This document shows, one piece after another, positions 13,177 to 23,556 of a DNA stretch of 64,000 nucleotides. The notes under the pieces are model-generated. The model had not been told where the DNA came from. It saw nothing but the letters and a program-made list of their open reading frames with translations, and did not search any database. The translations under genes were made by a program, and so were the position numbers. The DNA is from Aquabacterium sp. OR-4 (lineage in GTDB: Bacteria > Pseudomonadota > Gammaproteobacteria > Burkholderiales > Burkholderiaceae_C), in NCBI RefSeq assembly GCF_025290835.2, contig NZ_JAOCQD020000003.1, positions 558,001 to 622,000 on the forward strand. The letters are read 5' to 3'. Position 1 is the stretch's first letter. Each line of letters starts with the position of its first letter.

Positions 13177-13265
13177 GCATGCCGGAGACAACCCAGCCAG
13201 GCGACTGACGCGCCTGCTCCACCGCAAGCGCCCGGCACAGCCCTGGGCCCGAGACGCCGGCATGC
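13177..13265. repeat. Spaced 9-base inverted repeat between xylA and the TonB receptor
   Basis: GCATGCCGG (13177-13185) and CCGGCATGC (13257-13265) are perfect inverted copies 71 bases apart in the 134-base gap between xylA and the receptor gene. They could pair in RNA or bind a protein. No U-run follows, so it is not a standard terminator. It is short enough to be chance in GC-rich DNA. Confidence 0.3.
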
Positions 13266-13289
13266 AGCCGGTCACCGACAGGAGACGAC

Positions 13290-16268
13290 ATGAACAGACT
13301 TCAGCGCACCGCCGTGGCCCTGGCCGCGGCCCAGGCCTCCTTGCTGTGCGGCGCCGCGGCGTGGGCGCAAGCCCCGGCGGCCGCCGATCCGGCCAAGGAC
13401 GCCAAGGCCGAAACCGTGGTCGTCACCGGCCGCCGCGCCGCCATGCAATCGGCGCAGAAGATCAAGAAGGACGCCGAGGAGATCGTCGACTCGATCGTCG
13501 CCGACGAGATCGGCAAGCTGCCCGACCGCTCGGTCACCGAGGTGCTGCAGCGCGTGGTGGGCGTCACCATCGACCGCACCCTGGCCAAGAACGACCCCGA
13601 GCACTATTCGGTCGAAGGCTCCAGCGTGATGATCCGCGGCCTGAGCTTGGTGCGCTCCGAGCTCAACGGCCGCGACACCTTCTCGGCCAACGGTGGCCGT
13701 TCGCTCAACTTCGAGGATGTGCCGCCCGAGCTGATGTCGGGCGTGGACATCTACAAGAACCCGTCGGCCGCGCAGATCGAGGGCGCCATCGGCGGCCTGG
13801 TCAACCTGCGCACCGCCCTGCCCTTTGACTACCAGGGCCTCAAGCTGGCCGGCTCGCTGCAGGCCGGCTACAACGCGCTGCAAAAGAAGTGGAGCCCTTC
13901 GGCCACCGCGCTGATCTCGCACCGCGTCAACACCGGCCTGGGCGAGTTTGGCGGCCTGCTGAGCCTGGCGCATTCGGTCAGCACCACGCGCACCGACCTG
14001 TGGCAGGTGGAGCCCTACTACAAGCTCGATGGCACGCACTGGGTGCCCAAGGGCGCGCAGTGGCGCGACTCGAACTTCGAGCGCACCCGTGACGGCCTCT
14101 ACGCCGCCGCCCAGTGGCGCCGCGGCGGCGTGAGCAGCTCGCTGAGCTACTTCGAGTCGAAGTACAAGATGCAGTGGGACGAAAACGCGCTGTTCGCGCA
14201 GTCGGACCCGTGGCGCATCAACGTGGCCAACGCCACCTACGGCGCCAACGGCCAGCTGCTGACCGGCACGCTGAGCGACCCCACCAATGGCGGCATTGCC
14301 TTTGGTGCCGACACGCGCTACATGACGCGCAACTCGAACACCCGCGACCTCGGCTGGAACCTGCAGTGGAAGGCCAGCGACCGCTGGTCGTTCAGCACCG
14401 ATGTGCAGCTGGTGCGCTCCAGCACCCGGGCCTTCGATTCCACCGTGGCCACCGGCCTGCTGATGCCGCGCGAGACGCTTGATCTCAGCGGCTCGGTGCC
14501 GCGCGTGGTGTTCGACGCCAGCGATCTGGCCGCGCTGGGCAACAAGGCCAACTACTACTGGGCCTTCACGATGGAGCATCAAGACCGCTCCAAGGCCGAG
14601 CAGAAGGTCTGGAAGGGCGATGCCAAGTTCAGCTTCGACCACCCGGTGCTGCAAGACCTGAGCTTTGGTCTGCGTCTGACCGAGCGCAGCGCCATCACCA
14701 CCAAGAGCGTGCCCGACTACAACTGGTCGCCGGTGAGCCAGACCTGGCAGCGCGGCTGGAACATCAAGGACCTGGCCTACCTGAACGATCCGCGCTTCAA
14801 CGCACCGGTGCGGCTGCACAGCTTCAACAACTTCTTCGGCGGCCAGAACGTGCCGGCCGTGTACGTGCCCAGCATCGAGCTGGCCAAGGGCTATCCCGGC
14901 AGCTATGCCACCCTGCACAGCTACAACGACACGCTGTGCGCCGACCTGCAGGCCGCGCAGGGCTGGTCGGTGTGCTCGCCGTGGACGGCGGGCAGCTTCG
15001 GCACCGACCCGGCCGGCACCAATGACCAGAAAGAGCGCACCCAGGCCGCCTTTGCCCAGCTGCGCTTCGACTTTGCCGACTGGGGCGCGCCGCTGGACGG
15101 CAATGTGGGCGCCCGCGTGGTGCGCACCCAGAACAAGGCCAACGGCTACCTGGTGTTCACCAACAACGGGCCCACGCTGGCACCGGGCCAGACCCTGGGT
15201 GGCGTGCCGATCCCGGCCATCGCCAGCTTCAGCAGCCCGATCAAGGCCGAGCAGAGCTACACCGACGTGCTGCCCAGCCTGAACCTGCGCCTGAAGGCCG
15301 GGCCCGAGTGGCAGTTCCGCGCGGCACTGGCCAAGGCCATTGCGCGGCCCGATTTCTCGCAGCTGCAGGCCTACTCGAAGCTCGATCTGGGCACCACCAA
15401 CCATGTGGAGGGCAGCACGCTGGTGATCGATCGCGTCAACCTCACCGGCTCGGCCGATGGCAACCCGATGCTCAGGCCGGTCAAGTCGACCCAGGCCGAC
15501 ATCACGGCCGAGTGGTACTTCGCCAAGACCGGCTCGGTCACCGTGGCGCTGTTCAACAAGCAGCTCAAGGACGTGATCGTCGACCAGACGGCCAGCAGCG
15601 TGCAGCGCGATGCCAGCGGCAACGCGCTGCTGTTCACCACCACCGCGCCGGTCAATGGCGCCAAGGGCCATGCGCGTGGCGTCGAGCTGTCGTTCCAGCG
15701 TTACCTCGACATGTTGCCGGGCTGGATGTCGGGCTTTGGCGTGCAGGCCAACTACACCTACGTGGACAGCAAGACCCGGCTCTACAACCCCGTGTTCAGC
15801 GCCTACTGCGCCGGCACCAGCGGCAATGACGACAACCTCAACCTCAACATCAACGGTTGCGACACCGACGGCCGCAGCTTTGGCGACCTGCCGCTGAAGG
15901 GCCTGTCACGCAACGCCTACAACCTGGCGCTGCTGTACGACCATGGCGACTTCTCGGCCCGCGTGGCCTACAGCTGGCGCTCGCGCTATCTGCAGGGCGT
16001 GAACGTGAACGGCACGCGCGGCAGTGACGGCCGCCTGGCCGATGGCAGCTCGGTGGCCTGGGCCCTGCCCACCTGGAGCGACGACTACGGCCAGGTCGAT
16101 GCCGGCGTCAGCTACTCGGTCAACCAGCATCTCAAGCTCAGCCTCGAGGTCAGCAACCTCACCAACGAGGTCAACCGGCAGTTGATGCAGCAGCAGATCG
16201 GCATGATGACCCGCGCGGTCAACTACACCGGCCGCCGCTACAACCTGCAGGCCAACTTCCAGTTCTGA
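13290..16268 (+). CDS. TonB-dependent outer-membrane receptor (predicted xyloglucan oligosaccharide importer)
   Basis: The protein has 992 residues. A Sec signal peptide (MNRLQRTAVALAAAQ ... AAAWAQ) ends near residue 27. The TonB-box-like AETVVVTGRR is at about residues 40-49. The plug domain follows, with 'DSIVADEIGKLPDRSVTEVLQRVVGVTI' type features, and then a beta-barrel that ends in an aromatic residue (NLQANFQF), as outer-membrane proteins do. The length suits the large carbohydrate receptors of Proteobacteria. A GGAG site precedes ATG. GH35 starts two bases after its stop, and the enzymes downstream act on xyloglucan, so the cargo is probably xyloglucan oligosaccharides. The cargo is inferred, not visible. 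Confidence 0.93.
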   Translation: MNRLQRTAVALAAAQASLLCGAAAWAQAPAAADPAKDAKAETVVVTGRRAAMQSAQKIKKDAEEIVDSIVADEIGKLPDRSVTEVLQRVVGVTIDRTLAKNDPEHYSVEGSSVMIRGLSLVRSELNGRDTFSANGGRSLNFEDVPPELMSGVDIYKNPSAAQIEGAIGGLVNLRTALPFDYQGLKLAGSLQAGYNALQKKWSPSATALISHRVNTGLGEFGGLLSLAHSVSTTRTDLWQVEPYYKLDGTHWVPKGAQWRDSNFERTRDGLYAAAQWRRGGVSSSLSYFESKYKMQWDENALFAQSDPWRINVANATYGANGQLLTGTLSDPTNGGIAFGADTRYMTRNSNTRDLGWNLQWKASDRWSFSTDVQLVRSSTRAFDSTVATGLLMPRETLDLSGSVPRVVFDASDLAALGNKANYYWAFTMEHQDRSKAEQKVWKGDAKFSFDHPVLQDLSFGLRLTERSAITTKSVPDYNWSPVSQTWQRGWNIKDLAYLNDPRFNAPVRLHSFNNFFGGQNVPAVYVPSIELAKGYPGSYATLHSYNDTLCADLQAAQGWSVCSPWTAGSFGTDPAGTNDQKERTQAAFAQLRFDFADWGAPLDGNVGARVVRTQNKANGYLVFTNNGPTLAPGQTLGGVPIPAIASFSSPIKAEQSYTDVLPSLNLRLKAGPEWQFRAALAKAIARPDFSQLQAYSKLDLGTTNHVEGSTLVIDRVNLTGSADGNPMLRPVKSTQADITAEWYFAKTGSVTVALFNKQLKDVIVDQTASSVQRDASGNALLFTTTAPVNGAKGHARGVELSFQRYLDMLPGWMSGFGVQANYTYVDSKTRLYNPVFSAYCAGTSGNDDNLNLNINGCDTDGRSFGDLPLKGLSRNAYNLALLYDHGDFSARVAYSWRSRYLQGVNVNGTRGSDGRLADGSSVAWALPTWSDDYGQVDAGVSYSVNQHLKLSLEVSNLTNEVNRQLMQQQIGMMTRAVNYTGRRYNLQANFQF

Positions 16269-16270
16269 GC

Positions 16271-17917
16271 ATGCGCCTGCCCGGTCTTCGCTCCTGTCTT
16301 GCCGCCGGCCTGTGGCTGGCGGTCCTGCTGTGCCATGCCGCGCCGCCACCGCGCCTGACCCAGCACGATGGCCGCGCCGCGCTGCTGGTGGACGGCCAGC
16401 CCTTCCTGATGCTGGGGGCCCAGGTGCACAACAGCAGCAACTACCCGGCGGCGCTGGCCCAGGTGTGGCCGGCGGTGAAGGACCTGGGCGCCAACACCGT
16501 GGCCGTGCCGGTGGCCTGGGAGCAGGTCGAGCCCGAGGACGGCCGCTTCGACTTCCGCTTTGTCGACACCCTGCTGGCCCAGGCGCGCCAGCGTGGCCTG
16601 CGTGTGGTGCTGCTGTGGTTTGCCACCTGGAAGAACACCAGCGCGCAGTACACGCCGGCCTGGGTCAAGCTCGACCCGGCGCGCTACCCGCCGATGCGCG
16701 ACGCAGAGGGCAAGCCCAGCTACTGCCTGTCGCCCTTCGGCGAGGCCACGCTGGCGCGTGACCGCCGCGCCTTCACCGCGCTGATGGCGCATCTGAAAAA
16801 GACCGATGCGCGCCGGCGCACGGTGATCCTGGTGCAGGTGCAAAACGAGGTCGGCACCTACGGCCTGGTGCGCGACCACGGCCCCCAGGCCGAGGCCGCG
16901 TTTGCGCAAGTCGTGCCGGCCGCGGTGCTGGCGCGCCAGCCGGCGCTGCCCGGCCGCCCGGCCAGCGGCAACTGGCGCGAGGTGTATGGCGACTATGCCG
17001 ACGAGTACTTCCATGCCTGGGCCATTGCGCGCTACATCGATGCCGTGGCCCGCGCCGGCCGCCAGGTGTACGACCTGCCGATGTACGTCAACGCGGCGCT
17101 GCGTGACCCGCTCGAGCAGCCGCCGCTGCCGTGGAAGAACAACTTCGCCGCAGGCGGGCCCACGCCCGAGGTGATCGCCATCTACAAGGCCGCCGCGCCG
17201 CACATCGACGTGGTGGGCGCCGACCTGTACCAGGCCGAATCGGCCAAGGTCGAGGCCACGCTGGGGCAGTTCCAGCGCGCCGACAACGCGCTGTTCGTGC
17301 CCGAGATCAGCAATGCGCCGGCCTATGCCCGCTACCTGTGGGCCATCCTGGGCCGCGGCGCCATCGGCGTGGTGCCCTTCGGCATCGACTACTTTGCCTA
17401 CAGCAATGCGCCGCTGGGCGCGGTGGCCACCGACCGCAGCATGGTGGCCCCCTTCGCCACCGTGTTTGCCGCCTTCGCGCCGATGCAGCGCCAGTGGGCG
17501 CGCTGGTCGCTGGAGGGCCGCACCGCCGGCGCCGGCGAGCCCGACGACGGCGCCGAGCGCCGCCTGCCTCTCAAGGGCTGGCAGGCGCGCCTGAGCTTCG
17601 GTGAATGGATGTTCGGCGACAAGGCCTGGTTTCCGAACGTGGCGCCGCCGGCCTGGGCCGGCAGCAAGCAGGGCGGCGCGGCGATTGCGCAGATCGGCGC
17701 CGACGAGTTCATCGTGGTCGGCCAGCGCAGCCGCGTGCGCATCGAGCCCACCGATGTCGGCGCACGCACCGTGCTGCTGTCGGCCGAGCAGGGCCGCTTC
17801 GATGCCCGCGGCCGCTGGGTGGCCGAGCGGCGCTGGAACGGCGACCAGGTCGACCACGGCTTCAACCTGCCGGCCACGCCGGTGGTGCTGCGCGTGCGCA
17901 TGGGGCGGCTGAAGTGA
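16271..17917 (+). CDS. GH35 beta-galactosidase with DUF5597-type C-terminus (Bgl35A-like)
   Basis: The protein has 548 residues with an N-terminal signal peptide ([19 protein letters not shown]). The TIM barrel has '[20 protein letters not shown]' near the start, the acid/base in [11 protein letters not shown] (E193) and the predicted nucleophile in LFVPEISN (E345). The C-terminal part from about residue 400 is the beta-rich DUF5597 type. The family relative Bgl35A of Cellvibrio japonicus removes galactose from xyloglucan side chains. Its place between the receptor and GH95 fits side-chain removal in the periplasm. It starts two bases after the receptor stop with no obvious ribosome site, so coupled translation is likely. 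Confidence 0.86.
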   Translation: MRLPGLRSCLAAGLWLAVLLCHAAPPPRLTQHDGRAALLVDGQPFLMLGAQVHNSSNYPAALAQVWPAVKDLGANTVAVPVAWEQVEPEDGRFDFRFVDTLLAQARQRGLRVVLLWFATWKNTSAQYTPAWVKLDPARYPPMRDAEGKPSYCLSPFGEATLARDRRAFTALMAHLKKTDARRRTVILVQVQNEVGTYGLVRDHGPQAEAAFAQVVPAAVLARQPALPGRPASGNWREVYGDYADEYFHAWAIARYIDAVARAGRQVYDLPMYVNAALRDPLEQPPLPWKNNFAAGGPTPEVIAIYKAAAPHIDVVGADLYQAESAKVEATLGQFQRADNALFVPEISNAPAYARYLWAILGRGAIGVVPFGIDYFAYSNAPLGAVATDRSMVAPFATVFAAFAPMQRQWARWSLEGRTAGAGEPDDGAERRLPLKGWQARLSFGEWMFGDKAWFPNVAPPAWAGSKQGGAAIAQIGADEFIVVGQRSRVRIEPTDVGARTVLLSAEQGRFDARGRWVAERRWNGDQVDHGFNLPATPVVLRVRMGRLK

Positions 17918-17945
17918 GCGGCCTGGCCACCCGGGCCGGCGCGCC

Positions 17946-20609
17946 ATGATCGCGACCCTGCACAAGCGCCGGGCGCCACGGGCGCGCGCCCTGGGGCGGC
18001 TGGCCAGCGCGCTGGCGCCGGCCCTGCCAGCCATGGTGGCTGCCGTGCTGTCTGCCGTGGTGCCTGCCGTGCTGTCTGCTGCGGCGGCTGCCCTGGTGCC
18101 CGCGGCGGCGGCGGCCGCGCCGGCGCTGCAGCTGCATGCGCCGCGCCCTGCGCCCGACACCCCGGCCGGCTGGGAGCGCGAGGCCTACCCCATCGGCAAC
18201 GGCCGCCTGGGCGCCATGCTGTTTGGCCAGACCGGGCGTGAGCGCGTGTCCTTCAACGAGATCACGCTGTGGACCGGCGACGCCCGGCGCATGGGCGCCT
18301 ACCAGCCCTTCGGCGACGTGCTGCTCACGCTCGACGGCCATGAGCAGCCGGTGCAGGCCTACCGCCGCGAGCTGGACATTGCCCGCGCGCTGCACCGTGT
18401 GCGCTACACGCTGGGCGGTGTGCAGTTCACGCGCGAGGCCTTTGCCAGCCACCCGGCGCAGGTGATCGTGCTGCACCTGGCGGCCAGCCGGCCGGGCCAG
18501 CTGAGCGGCCGCATTGCGCTGGCCGACCGGCACGGCGCCATGGCCGCGGCGCAGGCCGTGGCCGGGGGCGGCCAGCTGCACCTGGCCGGCACGCTGGCCG
18601 GCTGGGTGCGGCCCGAGGCCGATGGCCGGCCGTCCGGCGATGCCCCCAACCCGGCCGATCTGCGCTATGCCAGCCGGCTGCAGGCGCGGCACCAGGGCGG
18701 CCGGCTGCAGCTGGCCCACGACGCCGCGGGCGGCGCCGTGCTGCGCTTCGAGGCCTGCGACTCGCTCACCCTGGTGCTGGGCGCCGGCACCTCGTACGTG
18801 CCCGATGCCGCCCGGCAGTACCTGGGCGACGCACCCGCGCCCCGCGTGGCCGCCCAGGTGGCGGCGGCCGCGGCCCGCCCGCTGGCCAGGCTGCGCGCCG
18901 AGCACCAGCGCGACCACCAGGCGCTGTTTGGCCGCCTGCAGCTCGATCTGGGGCGCAGCGCCGCCGCGCGCCGCAGCCTGCCCACTGCCGAGCGCCTGGC
19001 CGCCTACACCGCCGACGGCCGCGACCCCGAGCTCGAGGCGCTGCACGCCCAGTACGGCCGTTATCTGCTGATCGCCAGCTCGCGCAACAGCCTGCCGGCC
19101 AATCTGCAAGGCCTGTGGAACGACAGCCTCACACCGCCGTGGAACAGCGACTACCACAGCAACATCAACCTGCAGATGAACTACTGGCCGGCCGAGCCCA
19201 CCGGCCTGGCCGAGCTGGCGCGGCCGCTGCATGGCTTTGTGCAAAGCCAGCTGCCGATGTACCGCCGTGCCGTGGCCGAGGCCGCCGAGCAGGCACGCCG
19301 CGGCACCCTGCCAGCCGAAACCCCGCCCTGGGGCGAAAGCTTCATGCCGCCGCCGCAGACCTTTCTCACGGCCGAGGGCCGGCCCGTGCGCGGCTGGGCG
19401 CTGCGCACCGAGACCAATCCGTTCGGCGCCATGGGCTACCTGTGGAACCAGACCGGCAACGCCTGGTACGCCCGCCACTTCTACGAGCACTGGGCCTTCA
19501 CGCAGGACGCCAGCTTTCTGCACCGCGAGGCCTGGCCGGTGCTGCGCGAGGTGTGCCAGTTCTGGATCGACCGCCTCAAGCGCCTGCCCGACGACGCCGC
19601 GCTGGGCGCGCTGGCCGGCACCTGGGTGGTGCCCGATGGCTGGTCGCCCGAGCATGGCCCGGTGGAAGACGGCGTGGCCTACGACCAGCAGATCGTCTGG
19701 GACCTGTTCGACAACACGCTGCAGGCCGCCCAGGCCCTGGGCAGCGCGCTGAGCGCCGACGACCGCGCGCTGCGCGACCAGGTGGCCCGGCTGCGCGATG
19801 GCCTGGCGCCCCCACGCGTGGGCCGCTGGGGCCAGGTGCTGGAGTGGCTGCACGAGAAGACCGATCACCCGGTGCTCGACACGCCCACCGACACCCACCG
19901 CCATGTCTCGCACCTGTTCGGCCTGTACCCCGGCCGGCAGATCACGCCGCTGCGCACGCCGGCGCTGGCCGCCGCGGCGCGCCGCACGCTGCAGGGCCGC
20001 GGCGATGGCGGCACCGGCTGGAGCATGGCCTGGAAGATCGCCTTCTGGGCCCGGCTGCACGATGGCGACCATGCCCACCACCTGCTGCGCGGCCTGCTGG
20101 CCACGCCGGGCGCGCGCACCGCGGCGCTGGGCGGCCCGGGCACCGACAGCAACAACCACGGCGGCACCTACCCCAACCTGCTTGACGCGCATCCGCCGTT
20201 CCAGATCGACGGCAACTTCGGCGCCACCGCGGCGCTGGCCGAGATGCTGCTGCAGTCGCACGACGGCGCGCTGCACCTGCTGCCGGCGCTGCCCGCGGCC
20301 TGGCCCGACGGCGCGGTGCGCGGCCTGCGCGCGCGCGGCGGCTATGCGCTCGACCTCGCCTGGCGCGCCGGCCGGCTGCACACGGCGCGGCTGCGGGCGC
20401 TGCCGGTGGCCGGCCTGGCCACGGCCACGGGCAGCACCATGCCCACACCCATGGCCATGCCCAGGCCCGTGCCGATGCCCTCCCGCGAGGTCCGGGTGCG
20501 CCTGGGCGAGCGGGTGGTGGCGCTGCGCCTGCGCCCCGGCCAGCAGCGCAACCTGATGCCCCTGCTGGGCGCCCACCCGAGCGTGCTGCCCGCACGGCCT
20601 GCCCGATGA
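17946..20609 (+). CDS. GH95 alpha-L-fucosidase (Afc95A-like)
   Basis: The protein has 887 residues. After a long, alanine- and valine-rich signal region (about 58 residues, with an internal 8-residue duplication around AAVLSAVV) the mature protein opens '[19 protein letters not shown]', the GH95 hallmark. The catalytic-site Asn segment [16 protein letters not shown] lies at about residues 400-415, followed by '[13 protein letters not shown]', '[13 protein letters not shown]' and '[16 protein letters not shown]'. GH95 enzymes remove alpha-1,2-fucose by inversion, as on fucosylated xyloglucan. The stop overlaps the next gene start (ATGA). The C-terminus has an unusual Met/Pro-rich stretch. No fucose catabolic gene is in the window. 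Confidence 0.92.
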   Translation: MIATLHKRRAPRARALGRLASALAPALPAMVAAVLSAVVPAVLSAAAAALVPAAAAAAPALQLHAPRPAPDTPAGWEREAYPIGNGRLGAMLFGQTGRERVSFNEITLWTGDARRMGAYQPFGDVLLTLDGHEQPVQAYRRELDIARALHRVRYTLGGVQFTREAFASHPAQVIVLHLAASRPGQLSGRIALADRHGAMAAAQAVAGGGQLHLAGTLAGWVRPEADGRPSGDAPNPADLRYASRLQARHQGGRLQLAHDAAGGAVLRFEACDSLTLVLGAGTSYVPDAARQYLGDAPAPRVAAQVAAAAARPLARLRAEHQRDHQALFGRLQLDLGRSAAARRSLPTAERLAAYTADGRDPELEALHAQYGRYLLIASSRNSLPANLQGLWNDSLTPPWNSDYHSNINLQMNYWPAEPTGLAELARPLHGFVQSQLPMYRRAVAEAAEQARRGTLPAETPPWGESFMPPPQTFLTAEGRPVRGWALRTETNPFGAMGYLWNQTGNAWYARHFYEHWAFTQDASFLHREAWPVLREVCQFWIDRLKRLPDDAALGALAGTWVVPDGWSPEHGPVEDGVAYDQQIVWDLFDNTLQAAQALGSALSADDRALRDQVARLRDGLAPPRVGRWGQVLEWLHEKTDHPVLDTPTDTHRHVSHLFGLYPGRQITPLRTPALAAAARRTLQGRGDGGTGWSMAWKIAFWARLHDGDHAHHLLRGLLATPGARTAALGGPGTDSNNHGGTYPNLLDAHPPFQIDGNFGATAALAEMLLQSHDGALHLLPALPAAWPDGAVRGLRARGGYALDLAWRAGRLHTARLRALPVAGLATATGSTMPTPMAMPRPVPMPSREVRVRLGERVVALRLRPGQQRNLMPLLGAHPSVLPARPAR

Positions 20610-21988
20610 ACCTGCTGTCCATGACCCGCCTGATCTCCGCCGGCGCCCTCAGCGGCGCCATGAGCACCTGCGCCGCGGCGCCGGCCGCCGATCTCACCGT
20701 GTTCAATGGCCAGCCGGGCGCGCATTGGCGCGTGCTGGTGGCCGATCCGCAGGGCCGCGTGGCCTACCAGGGCCAGGCCGTGCAGGTGCCCAAGGGCGCC
20801 ACGGCGCAGCAGCCGGCCAGCGTGGTGGGCGCCCGCCCGGCGCGCCGCCAGGCCCGGGGCGGTGTGGATGGGGGTGCCGGTGCCGATGCAGGAGCAGGTG
20901 CGCCTGGCGAGGCCGATGCAGTCAGCCTGCACTTTCGCGACACCTGGTACGCAGCGCTGCGCTTCGAGTCACCGGTGCCGCTCGACCTGGGCCCCTGGCT
21001 GGCCCGCGGCCAGCTGGTGCTGGACATCCAGGTGGCCGAGATGGCCCAGGGGGGCCTGCACATCGGCCTGTCCTGCGGCGAGCACTGCGGCCGCCGCCTC
21101 AACCAGGTGCTGCCATCGCGCGCGCTGGCCGGCCGTGGTTGGCAGACGCTGGCTTTTCCGCTGCATTGCTTCGTGCGCCAGGGCGACGACTGGCGTGGCG
21201 CCACGCCGGCCGTCACGCTGGACGGCAACGGCGCCGGCGAGGTGGCCGTGGCCCGCGTGCGCCTGAGCGCGGCGCCAGTGCCCGGCCTGGCCGCGCAGCC
21301 CTGCATCAGCGCCGAGGCGCAGACCGTCACACCCGAGCCGCTCAACCAGGCCTGGTCGCTTGGCTGGTGGCTGCCGCGCCACCAGCAAAAGCTGGCCGAG
21401 GCGCGCGCCATGCTGGCCGCAGGCCGCGGGCCGCAGCTGGTGATGATCGGCGACTCGATCACCCAGAGCTGGGAGGACACCGGCCGCGGCCCCTGGAACC
21501 GCCACCTGGCGCCGCTGGGCGCACTGAACCTGGGCTTTGGCGGCGACAAGACCGAGAACGTGCTGTGGCGGCTGCAGAACGGCGCGCTGGACGGCCTGAA
21601 CCCGCGTGTGGTGACGCTGCTGATCGGCACCAACAACACCGGCGACCGCATGGACCATGCCGCCGCCACCGCCGCCGGCGTGGCCCGGGTGCTGCAGGAG
21701 ATCCGCCAGCGCCTGCCCGCCGCGCGGGTGCTGCTGCTGGCCATCCTGCCGCGCGAGGCCCGGCCCGATGCCGCGATGCGCCAGCGCAACGAGCAGATCA
21801 ATGCGCTGATCGAGCGCCTGGCCGATGGCCGGCAGGTGCACTTCCTGAACGTCAACAGCGCCCTGACCAACCCCGACGGCACGCTGTCCACCGAGCTGCT
21901 GCCCGATCTGCTGCACCTGTCGGAGCGCGGCTATGCGCTGTGGGCCGAGCGCCTGCTGCCGGTGCTGCGCACGCTGATGGCGCCCTGA
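20606..21988 (+). CDS. SGNH/GDSL esterase with N-terminal ExoP C-terminal-like galactose-binding domain
   Basis: The protein has 460 residues. A signal peptide ends near residue 28. Residues ~30-225 resemble the galactose-binding-like domain normally at the C-terminus of ExoP-type GH3 glucosidases ('[19 protein letters not shown]', '[15 protein letters not shown]', '[11 protein letters not shown]'). Residues ~270-455 are an SGNH hydrolase. Block I is [11 protein letters not shown] with S284, block II glycine is in [13 protein letters not shown], block III is [10 protein letters not shown], and the D-x-x-H pair is D434/H437 ([10 protein letters not shown]). It is probably an acetyl esterase acting on acetylated xyloglucan or xylan. 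A low-complexity GAGADAGAG linker (about residues 90-105) sits inside the first domain. The domain combination is unusual; the substrate is inferred. Confidence 0.78.
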   Translation: MNLLSMTRLISAGALSGAMSTCAAAPAADLTVFNGQPGAHWRVLVADPQGRVAYQGQAVQVPKGATAQQPASVVGARPARRQARGGVDGGAGADAGAGAPGEADAVSLHFRDTWYAALRFESPVPLDLGPWLARGQLVLDIQVAEMAQGGLHIGLSCGEHCGRRLNQVLPSRALAGRGWQTLAFPLHCFVRQGDDWRGATPAVTLDGNGAGEVAVARVRLSAAPVPGLAAQPCISAEAQTVTPEPLNQAWSLGWWLPRHQQKLAEARAMLAAGRGPQLVMIGDSITQSWEDTGRGPWNRHLAPLGALNLGFGGDKTENVLWRLQNGALDGLNPRVVTLLIGTNNTGDRMDHAAATAAGVARVLQEIRQRLPAARVLLLAILPREARPDAAMRQRNEQINALIERLADGRQVHFLNVNSALTNPDGTLSTELLPDLLHLSERGYALWAERLLPVLRTLMAP

Positions 21989-22074
21989 TCCGCGCCCCCT
22001 TCGCCCGCCTACACAACGCCCCGGCAACGCCCCGACAACGCCCCCCTTTTGCGATCCCGACCCGCCTGTCCTGA

Positions 22075-23433
22075 ATGAGCACCCTCACCTACTCCAGCCC
22101 CTTTCCGCCGAGCTTTACCTTCGGCGTGGCCGCCGCCTCGGCGCAGATCGAGGGCGCGGCCTTCACCGACGGCAAGGGCGAGTCCATCTGGGACCGCTTT
22201 GCCCGCCAGCCCGGCAAGGTGCACAACGGCGACACGCTGGACATCGCCTGCGATCACTACCACCGCTTCGACGACGACTTCGCGCTGATGGCCTCGCTGG
22301 GCATCCGCCACTACCGGCTGTCGATCGCCTGGCCGCGCATCTACCCCGATGGCGACGGCGCGCTCAACAGCGCCGGGCTCGACTTTTACCACCGCCTGAT
22401 CGACAGCATGGTGCGCCATGGCATCACGCCCTGGGTCACGCTGTTCCACTGGGACATGCCCCAGTCGCTGGAAGACCGCGGCGGCTGGGCCCGGCGCGCC
22501 ACGGTCGCCGCGTTTGCGCGTTATGCCGACACGGTGGTGCGCTCGCTGGCCGGCAAGGTGCGGCACTGGATCACGCTCAACGAGATCCGCTGCTTCACCT
22601 GGCTGGCCTATGGCATCGGCAGCAAGGCACCGGGGCGGCGCGAGAGCGATGCGGTGGTCAGCCAGACCATCCACCACGCGCTGCTGGCCCATGGCGAGGC
22701 GGTGCGCGCGGTGCGCGAGCATGGCGGCGCCGGCGCCACCGTGGGCCTCACCGACAACTGCGACGTGTGCGTGCCGGTCACCGAGACCGAGGCCGACATC
22801 GCCGCGGCGCGCGCCTGGTTCACCGAGCGCAATGCGCACATCCTGGGGGCCATCCACCAGGGCGGCTACTCCGACGCCTACCTGGCCCGTGCCGGCGCCG
22901 CCGCGCCGCAGGTGCAGGCGGGCGACTTCGAGCGCATCAGCCTGCCCACCGACTACCTGGGCCTGAACATCTACACCGCGCATTTCGTGCGCGCCGGCCG
23001 CGACGGCCAAGCCTACGAGCAGCTGCCGCTGCCGGCCCGCTACCCGCGTGCCGACAGCCCGTGGCTGAACATCATGCCGCAGGCCATCTACTGGGCGCCG
23101 CGCCTGTGCGCCGAGCTGTACGGCCAGCGCTCGATCTACATCACCGAGAACGGCTGCGGCTACGACGATGAGCCGGTGATCGACGGCCAGGTGTTCGACC
23201 TGCACCGCCGCGACTATGTGCGCAACCACCTGCGCGAGGTGCACCGCGCCATCGCCGACGGCGTGCCGGTGGACGGCTACTTCCTGTGGAGCTTCATCGA
23301 CAACTACGAGTGGGAAGACGGCTACCAGCGCCGCTTCGGCATCGTGCACAACGACTACGCCACGCAGCGCCGCACGCCCAAGCTGTCGGCGCACTGGTAC
23401 GCGCAGGTGATGCGCGAGCGCCGCATCGTCTAG
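22075..23433 (+). CDS. GH1 beta-glucosidase (cytoplasmic)
   Basis: The protein has 452 residues with no signal peptide. The GH1 signature starts at 'FTFGVAAASAQIEGA' (residues ~14-28). The nucleophile is in YITENGCGY (E358) and the acid/base is E170 in ITLNEIRCF. Most GH1 proteins have NEP here; this one has NEI, with the glutamate kept. 'RLSIAWPRIYPDG', 'LFHWDMPQSLEDRGGW' and 'GYFLWSFIDNYEWEDGY' are all present. It would finish cello- or xyloglucan-derived oligosaccharides to glucose in the cytoplasm. It lies 86 bases after the SGNH gene, and no good ribosome site is visible before its ATG. Confidence 0.92.
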   Translation: MSTLTYSSPFPPSFTFGVAAASAQIEGAAFTDGKGESIWDRFARQPGKVHNGDTLDIACDHYHRFDDDFALMASLGIRHYRLSIAWPRIYPDGDGALNSAGLDFYHRLIDSMVRHGITPWVTLFHWDMPQSLEDRGGWARRATVAAFARYADTVVRSLAGKVRHWITLNEIRCFTWLAYGIGSKAPGRRESDAVVSQTIHHALLAHGEAVRAVREHGGAGATVGLTDNCDVCVPVTETEADIAAARAWFTERNAHILGAIHQGGYSDAYLARAGAAAPQVQAGDFERISLPTDYLGLNIYTAHFVRAGRDGQAYEQLPLPARYPRADSPWLNIMPQAIYWAPRLCAELYGQRSIYITENGCGYDDEPVIDGQVFDLHRRDYVRNHLREVHRAIADGVPVDGYFLWSFIDNYEWEDGYQRRFGIVHNDYATQRRTPKLSAHWYAQVMRERRIV

Positions 23434-23451
23434 CGCGGCCCGCGCCCCGTT

Positions 23452-23496
23452 CACCCCGCTCGCCCCGCTCGCCCCGCTCGCCCCGCTCGCCCTGCC
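23452..23496 (+). repeat. Tandem 9-base repeat between GH1 and the symporter gene
   Basis: Five contiguous 9-mers, the middle three being perfect CGCCCCGCT and the outer two imperfect, fill part of the 123-base gap. It is a candidate for copy-number variation by slippage. No function is visible. Confidence 0.7.
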
Positions 23497-23556
23497 CGAG
23501 ACGATCCGCCCCGATCCCTCCGGCCCGCCCCCTCCACCCAGCCACCGGCCCACCGC

